From assembly GCF_902686445.1 (NCBI RefSeq), contig NC_062225.1, positions 91,438,581 to 91,502,580 of the forward strand: a stretch of 64,000 nucleotides of DNA. Reading direction: 5' to 3'. Shown here one piece after another: positions 44,050 through 55,770 of the stretch. The notes beneath the pieces are model-generated. The model was not told the origin of the DNA. It worked only from the letters and a program-made list of their open reading frames with translations, and made no database searches. Position 1 is the first letter of the stretch. Each line of letters begins with the position of its first letter. The position numbers and the translations under genes are program-made. Origin of the DNA: Sciurus carolinensis. Taxonomy: Eukaryota; Chordata; Mammalia; Rodentia; Sciuridae.

Positions 44050-45490
44050 GACAGAGAAATTCAGAGCATCCATAGCAGATGAAAACATCCCATTTACAGA
44101 AGTATTAAAAAATACCTAGGAATGAATTTGACCCAGGGATGAACATTCTGCACATGGAAAACTCTAAAGCACTGATGAAAGAAACTAAAGAAGACATAAA
44201 AAAATTAAAAGCTATCCAGAGTCTGTGGATCAGAGGGATTGATATTGTTAAAATGTTATTACTTCCCAAAGGAACATGGAAATTCAGTGCAATCCCTAGT
44301 GAAACTTTTCCTAAAATATTTTGGGAATCGTAAAAGACTTAGAGTAGCAAAAAAAAAGTCTGAGTAAGGAGAACAAAGATGGAAATATCACACTTTCTTA
44401 TTTAAACTAATATTACAAAGCTCTGCTAATCACAACTGCGTGGTACTCTCATGAAAATAGAAGAGACCTGTGGAGCAGAGCAGAGCCCAGGATGAACCCA
44501 GGAATCTATGGGCAATGAATTTTTGACAAGTCCTTCAAGAAAACACAATCAGACAAGGAAGATTTCATCAATAAATAAATTATCTGAGCAAATTGAATAG
44601 AAATTTAACCAAAGAAAACATAAAGGTGACCAAGAGGCTATGAAAAGATGCCCGATGTCATTGATCATCAGTGAAATGCAAACCAAAATTGCCATGAGCT
44701 TTTTTTCCTGTACCTGTTAGTGGGGTGACTACCAAAAAGTCAAAAGATAACAAATTTTGTGAAGAGCATGGTAAAAGAACTCTTACACCCGATTGGTGGG
44801 AATGTACAATGGTACAGTCACTATGGAAAACAGTATGGACATTTCCAAAGAAATTAAAAATAAAGCTACCATTGCGAGTCCTAGATTTCCCTCTTCTGGA
44901 ATGATCCCCAAAGAAAATGGAATCACTGCTTCCTAAAGATATTTGCTTTCCCAAGTTCAATACTAACAATAGTGAGATCTATAAACAACCTGAAGATCTG
45001 CAGATGGAGAAAGGAGCAGAGAAATCCTGAGACGTCCACAATGGAATACTATTTAGCCCTGAAAAGAACAGACCTCAGTGTTTGCCAGGACCTGGTGAGC
45101 CTGGAGGTCATGGTGTATGCTAAATGCAACGTGACAGAGGAGGAGAGAGCTACCGAAAATCTCTCCTATGAGGAGAAGCTTTCAAGAAAACAAGTATGTA
45201 GAGATAGAGGACACCACAGGGGTCGGCAGGGGTGGGACTGGGGAGGGAAGGGTGCAGGGGTAGGTCAGAGGGTCAGCGTAGCAGGCGTGCAGGGTGTAAG
45301 CAGTCTGGAGACCTGTGTGGCAGACCAGCACTGCAGGGAGAAGGCCGCGCTCTCCCTGACTCCCGCTGCTCTTGCCAAAACCAACACGAAACGACAGGTC
45401 AACCATGAAAAGACGGACGTGTTAACTGTTTCACTAGAGTAACTTTTTACTCTCCATCCTGCCCAGAGCATGCTACATACCATAAATAGA
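44050..45490 (+). mobile_element. L1 remnant: end of ORF2 and 3' UTR, with internal deletion
   Basis: The largest L1 in the window. ORF2 words in order: AAAAATACCTAGGAATGAAT, CTCTAAAGCACTGATGAAAG, TTGATATTGTTAAAATGTT, TTCAGTGCAATCCCTAG, CAAAGATGGAAATATCACAC, then AGAAATTTAACCAAAGAAAA, GGCTATGAAAAGATGCCCG, TTGGTGGGAATGTACAATGG and ACAATGGAATACTATTTAGC. A jump at about 44580, where a few hundred bases of the family sequence are missing, marks an internal deletion. The 3' UTR part (about 45130-45490) is strongly GC-drifted. The 156-codon frame at 44972-45442 falls across the decayed end and is not a gene. Confidence 0.88.
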
Positions 45491-45572
45491 GATAGTGATG
45501 CTTATTTAAAGAAAACAGATGGAAGCACCACATTTGGCAAATAAACGGAGTTTCTGGTTGAGGTTCTGCACA

Positions 45573-45725
45573 GCCGTAGACCCAGGGCTCAGGCTGAGGC
45601 GGGAGGGCTGTTCATTCAAGGCCAGCCTGGGCAACGTAGCAAGACCCTGCCTCACAAACACGAGGGGGCTGGTGTGCCGCCGGGTGGTGGAGCAGCCCTG
45701 GCTAATTCTCAGTCCAAAATAATAA
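45573..45725 (+). mobile_element. Dimeric SINE, shortened and GC-drifted
   Basis: GGCTCAGGCTGAGGCGGGAG, TTCAAGGCCAGCCTGGGC, AACGTAGCAAGACCCTGCC then GGTGGTGGAGCAGCCCTGG. It matches the B1-like part followed by a degraded ID part. Confidence 0.65.
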
Positions 45726-47079
45726 GACGGACGTTGTGAGACTGTGCACTGCTGGTGTCGACTTACAGGAGGAGTGCTCGTGACGCCAGAAAAGACAAGC
45801 AAGGAAGCAGGGCAGCCGCTTCTGTGGCCTGGGTTTGGGGTTTACAGGAATCCTTTTTCTTTCTAATTTAAAGAAAAACCAGGTAAATTAGAGAACTCAC
45901 GTATGTACGTGTGAGTGTGCGTGTATGAAAGGCGCGTATTTCCTTAGTTACATTATATGTTCCTACAGGCAAGAATTCGTTGTGCATTTGTTTGTATGTC
46001 AGCAGAATCGTGGAAATCACGGACGTCCAGTAAAGTCTCTTAAACCAAGACCCTCCTGATGACTCCAGCCAGGAAATGTCCACCAAACATGATCCTGGGC
46101 TCAGGGGTTCTACGTCAAATTAGTTGTGTGTGGAAATATGTAGACGTAAAGGCAAAGACCTATTATAGCGCGACAGTGTTGACGGAACCAATGGAGGCTT
46201 AGAACTACCTAGGACCACCCACAGTGGAGAACTGTTCAGTAACGACGTCGTGGGTCTGTGACCAAAGGTGGGAGTCGTGCCGTCACGGATGCCATCTGAA
46301 GGACACTAACACCACGGGAACAGGCTTGCGATATTTTTAACGTGAGAACACAGCAGCGCACACTGAGGCCACGTTCAGAGACTTGCACACAAGTTAAGAC
46401 CAGTAAACAAATGAAACTGGCAATTGATTCGGGAATGAACGGACAGATTGGACCTGGGGCTGACAAGGGAAGGTGGTGCCTGAGGCCAGGCATGCGTCGG
46501 GGTCTGTTGAAGAGAGCCAGCCAGTGCTGGGAAACCAGGGTTTGGCAGGTCGCTGCATCTAGACGGCGACTGTGCCGACTAATGAATGTGCAAAAACAAA
46601 GAAATTAAGAAAAAAGGTGCGGCTTTCTCATACTTCATTTTGGAGGGACTCAAAGGGACCTCTAGGCCGCACTCTGTGTTTGTGTGGACGACCTCAGGTG
46701 GGGCACTCTAAGAAGTCACCTGGGCAAAGGTGAGATGCAGGGGTCCCTCCCACGTCTTGTCGCTGTGACCCAAGACTGCCACAAAACCAAACGGAGCTGT
46801 GTTTGAGCGCCCTCACCACACGGCTTGGCACAAGGTCCGTCTCCCCTGAGAGGCCTGACCAGGTGGGACAGGCAGGGACGTGAGGGCACCAGGCCAACGC
46901 AGGAGCAACCCAGGAAAGGGGAGTCGGGGCTCTGCTCCAGTTCCTCCCGCCCAAAGCTGAGACGGGGCCAGATGGGGTGAGTTCAGCCGCGCAACCTGCT
47001 GTATCTTAGAGAAGTGGGCAATTTTCATTTCATAGATTAGAAGGCAAAGAAAAAGGAAGGAACCATTGATTACACTTTT
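45726..47079. other. Unassigned DNA with elevated CpG
   Basis: No gene or named repeat. 45740-46600 is moderate in GC yet holds many CpGs (for example around 46165-46260 and 46330-46380), unlike methylated, decayed bulk DNA. Frames are short. Confidence 0.35.
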
Positions 47080-47505
47080 GTTTTAGTCAGCTTTTCTGCT
47101 GCCGTGGCTGAGGGTCCTCACCAGAACAACTGTAAAGGAGGAAAAGTTTATTTAGGAGCTCACAGTTTCAGAGGTCTCAGTCCATAAGTGGTTGGCTCCA
47201 TTCCTTGGGGCTTGGGGTGAGGCTGAACAGCATGGCGGAAGAGTGTGGCAGAGGGAAGCAGCTCGCATGATGGTCAGGAAGCTGAGAGACACTCTACTTG
47301 CCTGGTACAAAATATCTACCCCACAGCCACGCCCCAAATGACCCGCCTCCTCCAGCCACACCCCACCGGCCTCCGTTACCACCCAGTTAATCCCATCAGG
47401 GATTGATTCACTGACTGGGTCACGACTCTCACAACCTAGTCATCTCTCCTCTGAACCCTCCTGCATCGTCTCGCACGAGCTTTGGGGACACCTCAGCCAC
47501 GCCAC
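47080..47505 (-). mobile_element. MaLR-type LTR, solo
   Basis: TGTTTTAGTCAGCTTTTCTG at the left and GAGCTTTGGGGACACCTCAG at the right are the reverse complements of the LTR 3' and 5' ends. Internal words AGTTTCAGAGGTCTCAGTCC and CAGTTAATCCCATCAGGG are typical. It is similar to the copy at 18944. Confidence 0.82.
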
Positions 47506-50500
47506 ACAACTTTGATCTCAGTTGTAAATACATTAAGAAACTTTCACGACAGTGGTCCTCACAACTCTAAGAGCGTTGGCATCCCTCATGAGGTCGAGAA
47601 AACCCATGAACCAGAAGGAGGACCGCTGACTGGACCCATCCTGCTCCATCAGTGATACGGTGAAGGTCTGAGAACTGAGACACACCAAGCAGCGCAGAGC
47701 TGTCCTGCCTGCGGGCCCCGCTCCTCTGCTCTCCCCGGTGCCCGCTGTCTACTCCTGACGCTCCCTGCACTCTCCTTCCTCCTCTTCTTCCCCATCAGGT
47801 GCGCGGGCACCCGGTGGGCGTCATTGCCATGGGGAACCCCTCCTGCCCCCCTCAGGCCTGCAGCAGGTGCCGCCTCTGGGCATCCTCATTCCCTTCCACA
47901 CGATCTCTGTCCAGAGACCCGCCATCCTGCAGTTGAAGCTTCCGTCTCCTCCGCGGCCTTCCTGAGCTTTTATCAGTTGCCTGTGTCCTCCATCTGCCCT
48001 CCTGTCCCAGTTCCCCAGACAAAGAGGGACAGCATCCCCTCAAACTTGGTGGTGCAGCACCCTGCACACCTCAGCAGGTGGGAGGGCCCTGCCCTGGCCT
48101 GACCTGTCCTGCAGGGGTCAAGTGCCAGGTCTTAGCACGCAAGGCAGAAGTTTGACCAGTGGACAATCAGAGCCCTTTACCCCCTGACAGACTGTCCTGA
48201 GAAACCACTGAAGCACGGGCTCTTTCAGGGCCTTTCTGCTATAGGAATAAATACACGTTGTACAACTGTGCACGTGTGCAAGTAAAAAGGCAAAATGCAT
48301 TCAAGCCAAGATAAACATCAGGCAGGACAGAAGAGGATCAGCAAGAATGCTCAACTCTGTGGGTGACCTCAAGGGTAAGAGATGGAGAACTTTTTAGCAT
48401 GCTGTCACTTCTCTTGAGCTCCTGAAGACATAGACAAATTGGAAGGGTCCACACGACAAGCTCATCATTAAGGAGATGGGAAGATTGACTCAAAAGAAAA
48501 GAAAACTAACATGCCCAGGGTCTAACCTTGGCCAAGTTTGATCGTGGAGTGGATTGCAGCTGAAGCATGGCCCTAGGAGGTGGGAGCCAGGAGTGGGAAC
48601 TAATTAGCATGAAATAAAGGATGCAAATTATAAAAACAGGAACAAGAGAAAGCCCCAATGTTCAGAGACGGTGTGATCAGTACCATGACGTTAGCAGAAA
48701 ACTCATGAAAAACCCAAACACTTAAACTTTGAGAATCTATCAGGGTTGACTTTCAATTCTAACTGCTAGAATCTTGGGTCAGATTTTGGCATTTGAATTT
48801 AGTGCTGCAAAATGACAGGTTGAAACTAGATCAAGAGCAATCATCAGTTGAGGATCGACAGACTTTAATTCAGAGGGTTTCGTGATGGGTACAGATGGCA
48901 GGGCCAGCTTTGCTAGAGGATCCCTGACCAGAGCCCTGATTTCGGGACAAGTTCAACTTGGTGTTTGACTCTAAGTGAATCATGTTACTTTTCTGAATAT
49001 CATCCCCAAAATAAACAGCAAAGAAATAAAAATAAATAAACCAATTAAAAGTTTATCACATAACCTCAAAGGAACTTCTTAAGTCTAAAATTTTACTTCT
49101 CTATTTTATAAGAAAAACATTAAAAATACAAACAGGCAAACCCTTAAGCTCTCCTTAGTGATGACTGAGCTTTATTTTTCTCATGTTCACATTAAGCATG
49201 TTCTACTGCATCTAACCAACTTAGTGGAGAGCTCTTGGCTATTCTTTGTTTTTTATTAAATTTTGAGAAGCCAAAGAGGGAATTTTTGTAATAATAGAGG
49301 AGCTCAGTGTACACAGGCTGAATTCAGCAAGCCATGAAAGTCTTTATGGAGATATACGCACCCTACCAGGGTCCCTTACCTCACAGAGTTTCTGTTTCCC
49401 CCCAGTGTAAGGCCTGAGCTCTTGGCTCACTGCTCTATCTACCAGCCAGTTCCCTCCTGGACTCTTCCTGCCTGGCCAGTTCCCTCCTGGTCTGTTGGCT
49501 TATGGCCACCCACACCTGTAGCCTGGCCTTTCCGCAGGCCAGGTCAGCAGAGCAGCCATAGCTGGCCCGCTTCCAGCACGTGTCCTCGCCCACCTCTGGT
49601 CCTCCTAGGGTTCACAGGCTACAGGATAACGACTTCTCTTGAGCCTCTTGCCCACATGCCTCGCAGTCCAATTCCAAAACCTCTTTCGGGCATGTTGCTT
49701 GGCTGTGCTCCAAGAAGCTGCGGAGAGCCCAGAGCCCTGCTCCCAGAGTCTCTGAGAGGGCCCAGGTGAGACCAAGACTGTACTTTCTAGGGCCTCTTGA
49801 GGACGTTATCACAGGCACTATGGAGACTCTTGATCTGAAAGAACGTGTAGGCATTCAGTTTGTGTCTGTCTGTCTGGCTTCTCTTGGGGGCACGCCAGCC
49901 TGAGAGCATCCGGGACCCCTTTCCTTCTGCGATCTCCCGAGGGAGATGAATAGGGAGCTGCAACACGATCCTTGGCTTCACATGCTGCAGACACGTGGAG
50001 CTGGGCTTGGTGGGAAGGCACCTACAGCTGTCCAGGTTTGCTTTATAAGGAGAAGGTGCCAGGTACAGCTGAGATGCAGGAGAACCTGGCACTGACTCGC
50101 CCCACAGTGTCGGCACCCAGGCTGCCGTGACCAGGCGTTAGGCAGCAAGGGCGTTCTGTTGCCGAAGGACTGGCCCTCCTGGCTCCACCCATCACGCCAC
50201 CTTACCAGCAAGCAGCAGACCTGCGAGCAGGACGTCACCTCTGAGCCCAGAGAAAACTGCCACTTTCCAAGAAGATGGGCACTTTTCTATAAAAGAAACA
50301 TGACTGTAGTCCACTCTGCTGCCTGGGACTAGGGCTGTGGACCGCAGCACTGTCCACACTGGGCCTTGTGCAGCTCCGGGGGAGGACCACCCTGCGTCCC
50401 ATACCGTCTTCACTGACGTCGTATAACCTGGAGGCCATTGTCAAGGGTGCTTACCATTTCTAGACTTAAAATAATTTAGGAAATTTGCCCAAACATGCCA

Positions 50501-53296
50501 ATCAGAAGAAAGAAAGAAAAAAAAAAAACAAACAATAAATCCACACACACATGCCATGGAAATACGTATTCCTTATAAAACAAACCTGACAACAAGAAGC
50601 AGTTGGTGCGAACCTCCCCGAACCGTGCGGGCTGAGTGACAGCTGCTGGGAAGGCCTGGCGACAGGATTACAATCTCCTCCAGTTCTAGGAGGTTTCCAG
50701 TTTCAGCCTGGACCCACTGTCCCCAGCCCTGGCAAAGCCTCCCAGCCGAGGCCAGCAACCTGGGTCGGAGCAGAGCCCTCTGCCTCCCGAGAGCAGCATC
50801 CTGGGAGAGGGGCACCAGGCAGGCACAGATGGAGCCTCACAGATCCTAAAAGGAGGCATTACCTGCGAAGTCACTGAGCAGCCACAATTATTGCAGGTCT
50901 CTGGGTTCATTGTCAATTAGAGTGGCAGTTGAAGCCAGCAGCAGCTGTGACAGATGGCTTATCTCCAGCGGGTTGTGCTAATGGGATCGGAGCCAACTCA
51001 AATCTTTTCTTCGCTTTGGAAAGGAAGGGAAAAAAAAGACCCCGGAGTTGTCAATTAGTCAATGTAAAAGGGGAGAAAGCACCATTTCCACAAAGGGGTC
51101 ATTTATCTGTTTCCTTCTAATCCCTACTTTTAGTTTTTTGAAGTAGAGATTGTGTTTATTTATTACTTACTTCAAACACAGTTTTAGGCGAATGTTCAAC
51201 CTAGAAGACATTTCACGCTGACTCTTTGTTCCATGTGAACTTACAATATGGTCTTCTCATAATTGAACCATTTCAATCAAGTGGTTAGCATTTTAATTGG
51301 CCAACTCTGTTTTTTTTTTTTTTTCCTGGCTGGAATTTGTAGGCCATTCTCCTATTTACACAGTGCAGAGGATCAAAACAAGAAAGGGCTGCTTCTGTAT
51401 GGAAGGACTCGCCCCAAATGACAAGCAGCCTAGAGGGTCTGGCTAATGCACACCCATGAAAAGAAGTACTGCAAAGAATCATTTTCAGGCCTCGTGTGGG
51501 TGTGAGCAAGCACAGAGTAGGGCAGCAATGGCATGTCCCACAAACAGCCTCTGCACAGCAGGGACCCTGACCCCGGTGGGGGTGCAGCCCTGTCGCCAGG
51601 ATGTCATGTCACAGCGGAGCGGGCGGTGGCAGACGCCAGCACTCAGCAGTGACTGCTCTTCCTACAGAGGAGGGACTCTTGGGCATGAAGTGGGGAGCTC
51701 TTTGTTTCCTTCAGCATCAGTCTGCTGTCGCCCCTTCCCCTCTGGATGTGGGAGAGCAGGCCCTGCTCACAGGACGCCTGTCCCAGGGACCTCCTTGTTC
51801 TCCCCACCCGGCTCCATTTCTCTAGCACAGTTTGCACGTGGACGTCAGTTTCAGGTAGTGGTCACACTCACACAAACAAGAGGAGAGCTTTAGCAGGTCC
51901 AGGGTGAGCTGCTGGAAAGCAGGAACCAACACAGACTTAACGATCTTTAACTCCCGTCCGTCTGTTTAGAGGCAAGACCATTTTCTGCTGGTTTTGGACC
52001 TCGTAGCTATCCCGTGGAGTCTATTCTAAGGAATGGCACCAAACCGTTCTTGCTCTTCCTGTCAAGAACCCCATGTTTCCTGTTGGTGAAGCCATATATA
52101 AAGTTTTGAGAATACAGAAAATTCAAAGAAGGAAAAGCCAACCTACCAGTCAGTTTGCACGCCCTCAAGCACACACGCTGGAAGGCCCTGGCATTTATCA
52201 TTCAAAGTCAGATACGCGGCCCTTCCTCAGCTCTCCACGTGAGAGCCCGGACCTCCAGGGGATGCCGCCTGTGACGAGGTGCTGTGCCCTGCGCTCCAGG
52301 GCCTCCGCTCTCTGCAGGGACACCCACACGCAGCCTCTGGCGGTCCTCGGGTTGTCTCCAGCATCTCCAGGCTCCCCAGCTTCTGCCCCAGTTGTGATGA
52401 GCTGCAGGGACAGGTAACTGCTCCTTCCCTTAGACCACGGCAGGCCTGCCCCAGGGCACCGCACCACTTCCACCAGCTCACCCTGGTGCCAAGCAGGGTC
52501 CTGCCCATTAAATGTGTGGCCAGAGAGGCCGATTAGGTTGGAGGTATTTGAGGAAAATCATCTAAGGAGCAAGTGGAAAATACGACCCTTGACACAAAAT
52601 GCTGTGCTTTTAAGCCAGTGCCAGCACCCCCTCCTCCATAGTCATAAAGCCTTCCTTGACCTCATTAAAGTAATTAGGCAACAGGTTACTGACTTCCCAC
52701 CAAACAGTATTGGCCAAAAGGAGAAAGGCAAAATGAGGGAGACCCCTGGCCACCGAGGTCCGTCAATTGCCGTGAGTGCCACTACACCAGGGGCCGAGGT
52801 CCTGTAGCACAGTGACCACGGCTGGCCCGCCCACAGACTCCCCCGCCCACTGTGCCCTAGTCATTTCTGACCACTGCCCTGGGCCTAAGGATGTATCTGA
52901 AGAAGCAAAAGGGACAGTGGGCCCGGTCCTTCCGCCCCTCCAGAAAGAGGCAACCAGCTGCCAGCAAAAGCAGCGAGCAGCACTTCACCTGTGGGTCGGC
53001 AGTCCCTGTACTGTCTGGCTCCGGTGGGTCTTTCCTTCTGTCGATGTGGGGTGGCTCAGTGGTGTGTGTCTCCAAGCACAGGAACAAAATCAGCCGCCGG
53101 CACGCTTTCCTCACAGTCCCTGTCCCCGTGCTGAGCTCTGACATCTTCTGTGCAGTTTTCCAGTTACTTTAAAGATGATTTCTTCCCTAACACATCTGTG
53201 TTCCCTGGCTGCTTGGAAAAAGCAACACGTACGTTGAGATATATCTGCACATGATTCTATACCCACCCTGTACCTTCTGCTTCCATTCATTCGATT
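47506..53296. other. Unassigned DNA
   Basis: The longest stretch (5.8 kb) without a named repeat. 48300-49180 is AT-moderate with some LTR-like flavour (ACTAATTAGCATGAAATAAA at 48599) but no firm call. 49440-49495 has a short tandem duplication (CCAGTTCCCTCCTGG twice, 30 bp apart). 50509-50530 is an A-rich run. 50900-51300 and 52620-52690 are AT-rich patches with homeodomain-type words. Plus and minus frames up to 145 codons (51456-51893) overlap each other and match no family. Confidence 0.35.
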
Positions 53297-53700
53297 TCAT
53301 ACCATGAACACCGCCTTTGCTCGGATCCTCTGTGCGGACATGGTTAAGGGAACCTGATATTCTGCTGCTCCAATCTGGTCACTCCTCAGGGTGGCTTCTA
53401 GTTTCCACAACTGCGTGTCCCTCTCTGCTTTCCTGTGTGCTGCTCGGTCCACGCATCCTGCAGGATCCCCTCCTGGCTCTGCTGCCTTTGAACGTGGCTT
53501 TGCAGTATCCAGCTCCACCACAGGCTCTGCAGCAGCCCTGCTTCTTGTGGTCCTCTTTCGGGAGTGGTCTCCGCGGAGCCCCTGGCAGGGACCATGCTGT
53601 GGTGCAGGTGGTCGACTTTCCCACCAGAGATGCTGTTCTCTCCCAGGTCCTGCTGCTCTTTCTCCAGCCCAATTTCCTTCAGGTCCTCCAAAGTCCATTG
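53297..53700 (-). pseudogene. Possible pseudogene of an unrecognised coiled-coil-like protein
   Basis: Minus-strand frames in two phases together suggest a broken coding sequence. One starts with EDLKEIGLEKEQQDLGENSI (from about 53691) and another ends with HRKAERDTQLWKLEATLRSD (around 53400). The second segment has a charged, leucine-spaced pattern like a coiled coil. The plus strand also has a long frame (53317-54021, 234 codons) over the same bases, and that product looks like shadow translation. I cannot name the parent. Chance remains quite possible. Confidence 0.25.
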
Positions 53701-53944
53701 TGCAAGTGTTCCGTGTCTAGCCCACGACGTGCTCAGGATCTATGCTCCTGGGTCCCCTGCTTGTCAACGCCCAGGCCAGCAGCCCATTTCTGGGTCTCTG
53801 CTGAGAGTGCAGAAGCCCTCGGAGCCATGGCTGCAGACGGCCCTTCAGGTTTGCACCCGAGCCTCCGGAGCCCGGTAGAAGAGGCACAGGCAGACCAGAT
53901 TTATCCTCAGTTCAGACAGAGCCATTGTGATTATCTACGCATAT

Positions 53945-54110
53945 TTAAAAGGTCACAAATACTGAACAGATCAAAAACCATTAATGCAAAGTTTCCCATC
54001 ACAGAAAAGCCCAAGGCCTGATGGCTTCACTGCTAAATTCTACAGATCATTTCAAGAAGGAACAAATACAGTTCTTCTCAAGCTACTCCCAAAGTTTGAA
54101 ATCGATATTT
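53945..54110 (+). mobile_element. L1 ORF2 fragment (reverse transcriptase N-terminal region)
   Basis: GAAAAGCCCAAGGCCTGATG, GCTTCACTGCTAAATTCTAC, AGATCATTTCAAGAAGGAAC and GTTCTTCTCAAGCTACTCCC follow a well-known L1 ORF2 stretch. About 165 bp is left. The end of the 234-codon plus frame falls inside it. Confidence 0.78.
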
Positions 54111-55129
54111 TAAAAGCAGAAAATGGAAAATAGGATCATAGAAGCCTCCCGGCACATCAGTGTTTATAAACTCTATTGGGAATGAAGGCGAACTTAACCA
54201 TCACCCAAGCCTCTGTTGGCTAGCACCAAAGACATGTCCCCTCAGTGCCACGGAACTTCAGAGGTGGCTCTGATGTGTCACACGGTACTTGTACCCCTTT
54301 TCCCAGGGTCCAACGTCACCCTCTCTGCCTCATTCCCACCCTGGAACTCCTGTGGAGCTTGGCATCCAAGTCTGTCATGGATGAAGCCTGGACCACATTT
54401 GCAAGACAGGAAGGCCTCTCCTCCTCTCCTCCTCTCCTCTGTGGGTCTTGGGGGTGTCCAAGTGCATCTCTGGCTCTGCTCCATAACTCGGAGCTGCAAT
54501 GTTCCGCGACGGCTCTGAATCCACCCTCAGGACTGCGCACCCAGCACCTAGACATAGGAACTCCGCCTGCCTTCACTACCCCAGGGCTGTTTATAGGCCT
54601 CTTTCTACGCTCTGTTCTTCAATTCAAGTAACCTGCCTTGTGATACGCTCATGAAGGAATAGTTGGGTAAGGCACGTTCTGAGAAGCTGTGCAGAGCCAT
54701 GTCCCCGGAGGCCCTTCATGCCTTACTGTTGAGAAGGATTTCACTCGGTATGGTGAATGCCAACCGGTGTGTTTTATAAAGACACAGGTCCACCTGTCAG
54801 CTCTGTGCTTCCAAACTTTATTCCTAGAATGTCAGAGAGCCAGGCCCTGATAGGATCACTCCTGAGGTTTGCCACTTATTCACCACTGAAATGCACATTT
54901 AGAAGGCATACTTAATTGTGGCACCAGAGTCTGTGGCTTTGCCCCGAAAAATAAGAATTAAAGATATAAGGCTTCAACAATAGACTTTCATTTTTCAATT
55001 TTGTAATTAAAACTAATTAATGGATATTCTGCCTGGAAACAGTTGCTACACACTGCATCCCCAACTCACCGGAGCCTGTCCCAATGCGGGGAAGAACCCT
55101 TAGCACGCCCATGGCACAGTGCAGTTCTG
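54111..55129. other. Unassigned DNA
   Basis: No gene recognised. The frames at 54216-54631 overlap on both strands. 54890-55020 is AT-rich. Confidence 0.4.
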
Positions 55130-55770
55130 TCATACGCGACTTGTGCCCATGGACGCTATTCAACCTTCAAAATCCAAAGCATGCAAAGGAGCAGGAGAAT
55201 GTGGCGCATAGTGAAGGGAGAAACGGAACTGGGGCAGAACTGACCCAGATACTCAAGTTAGGGCAGAGATGGAAGAGTCCTTACAACTGCATTCCACACA
55301 TTTAAAAAGGTGCAGAGATACACGCTATAAACAAGAACCAGAGGGAACATGCAGAGAGGGAAAGCTACAATATTTGAGATGAAAAATACTGATTGCTAGC
55401 AAAGCAGACAGTTCAGAGGAGCAGTGAATGTGAAAACGTAAGAAAAGATTCTATAGCAATTAAGAGAGGAAGTTGAAGAAAGGAAATTTTCACCTGTGTG
55501 CTATGGGCAGGTTCTGGGAGGGAATCACTACCTGATGTTGACCAACTCAGGGACAGGGGACCAGGAGCCCTGGAACCATCAGGACTGAACATTTCCACAC
55601 CTGCTGAAACCACATCCCAGCAGATCTGAGAAGTTCAGGGAACCTCAGGGCAAGAGACACGTGGAAGACCTCAGTGAGACACACCACGGTTCAGATACTC
55701 AAAAGCAGAAAGAGAAACATTACCTTGAAAACGATGCTTCAGAAACAGGGAAGCGAAGTGAGGAGGAGAG
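55130..55770 (+). mobile_element. L1 ORF1-region fragment, decayed
   Basis: GAGATGAAAAATACTGATTG, then AAGAAAAGATTCTATAGC, a stretch with AGAAGTTCAGGGAACCTCAG, then ACACACCACGGTTCAGATAC and AAAAGCAGAAAGAGAAACATT follow the coiled-coil and C-terminal parts of L1 ORF1 in order. There is no intact frame. It lies downstream of the ORF2 piece at 53945 although both are on the plus strand, so the two are separate events or rearranged. Confidence 0.55.

Noticed and set aside
44972..45442. 156-codon plus-strand open frame
   Set aside because: It spans the decayed L1 ORF2 end and 3' UTR.
53317..54021. 234-codon plus-strand open frame, the longest in the window
   Set aside because: It overlaps three minus-strand frames, its last part runs into an L1 ORF2 fragment, and the product (Leu/Pro/Ser-rich) matches no family. 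No start-context or splice support.
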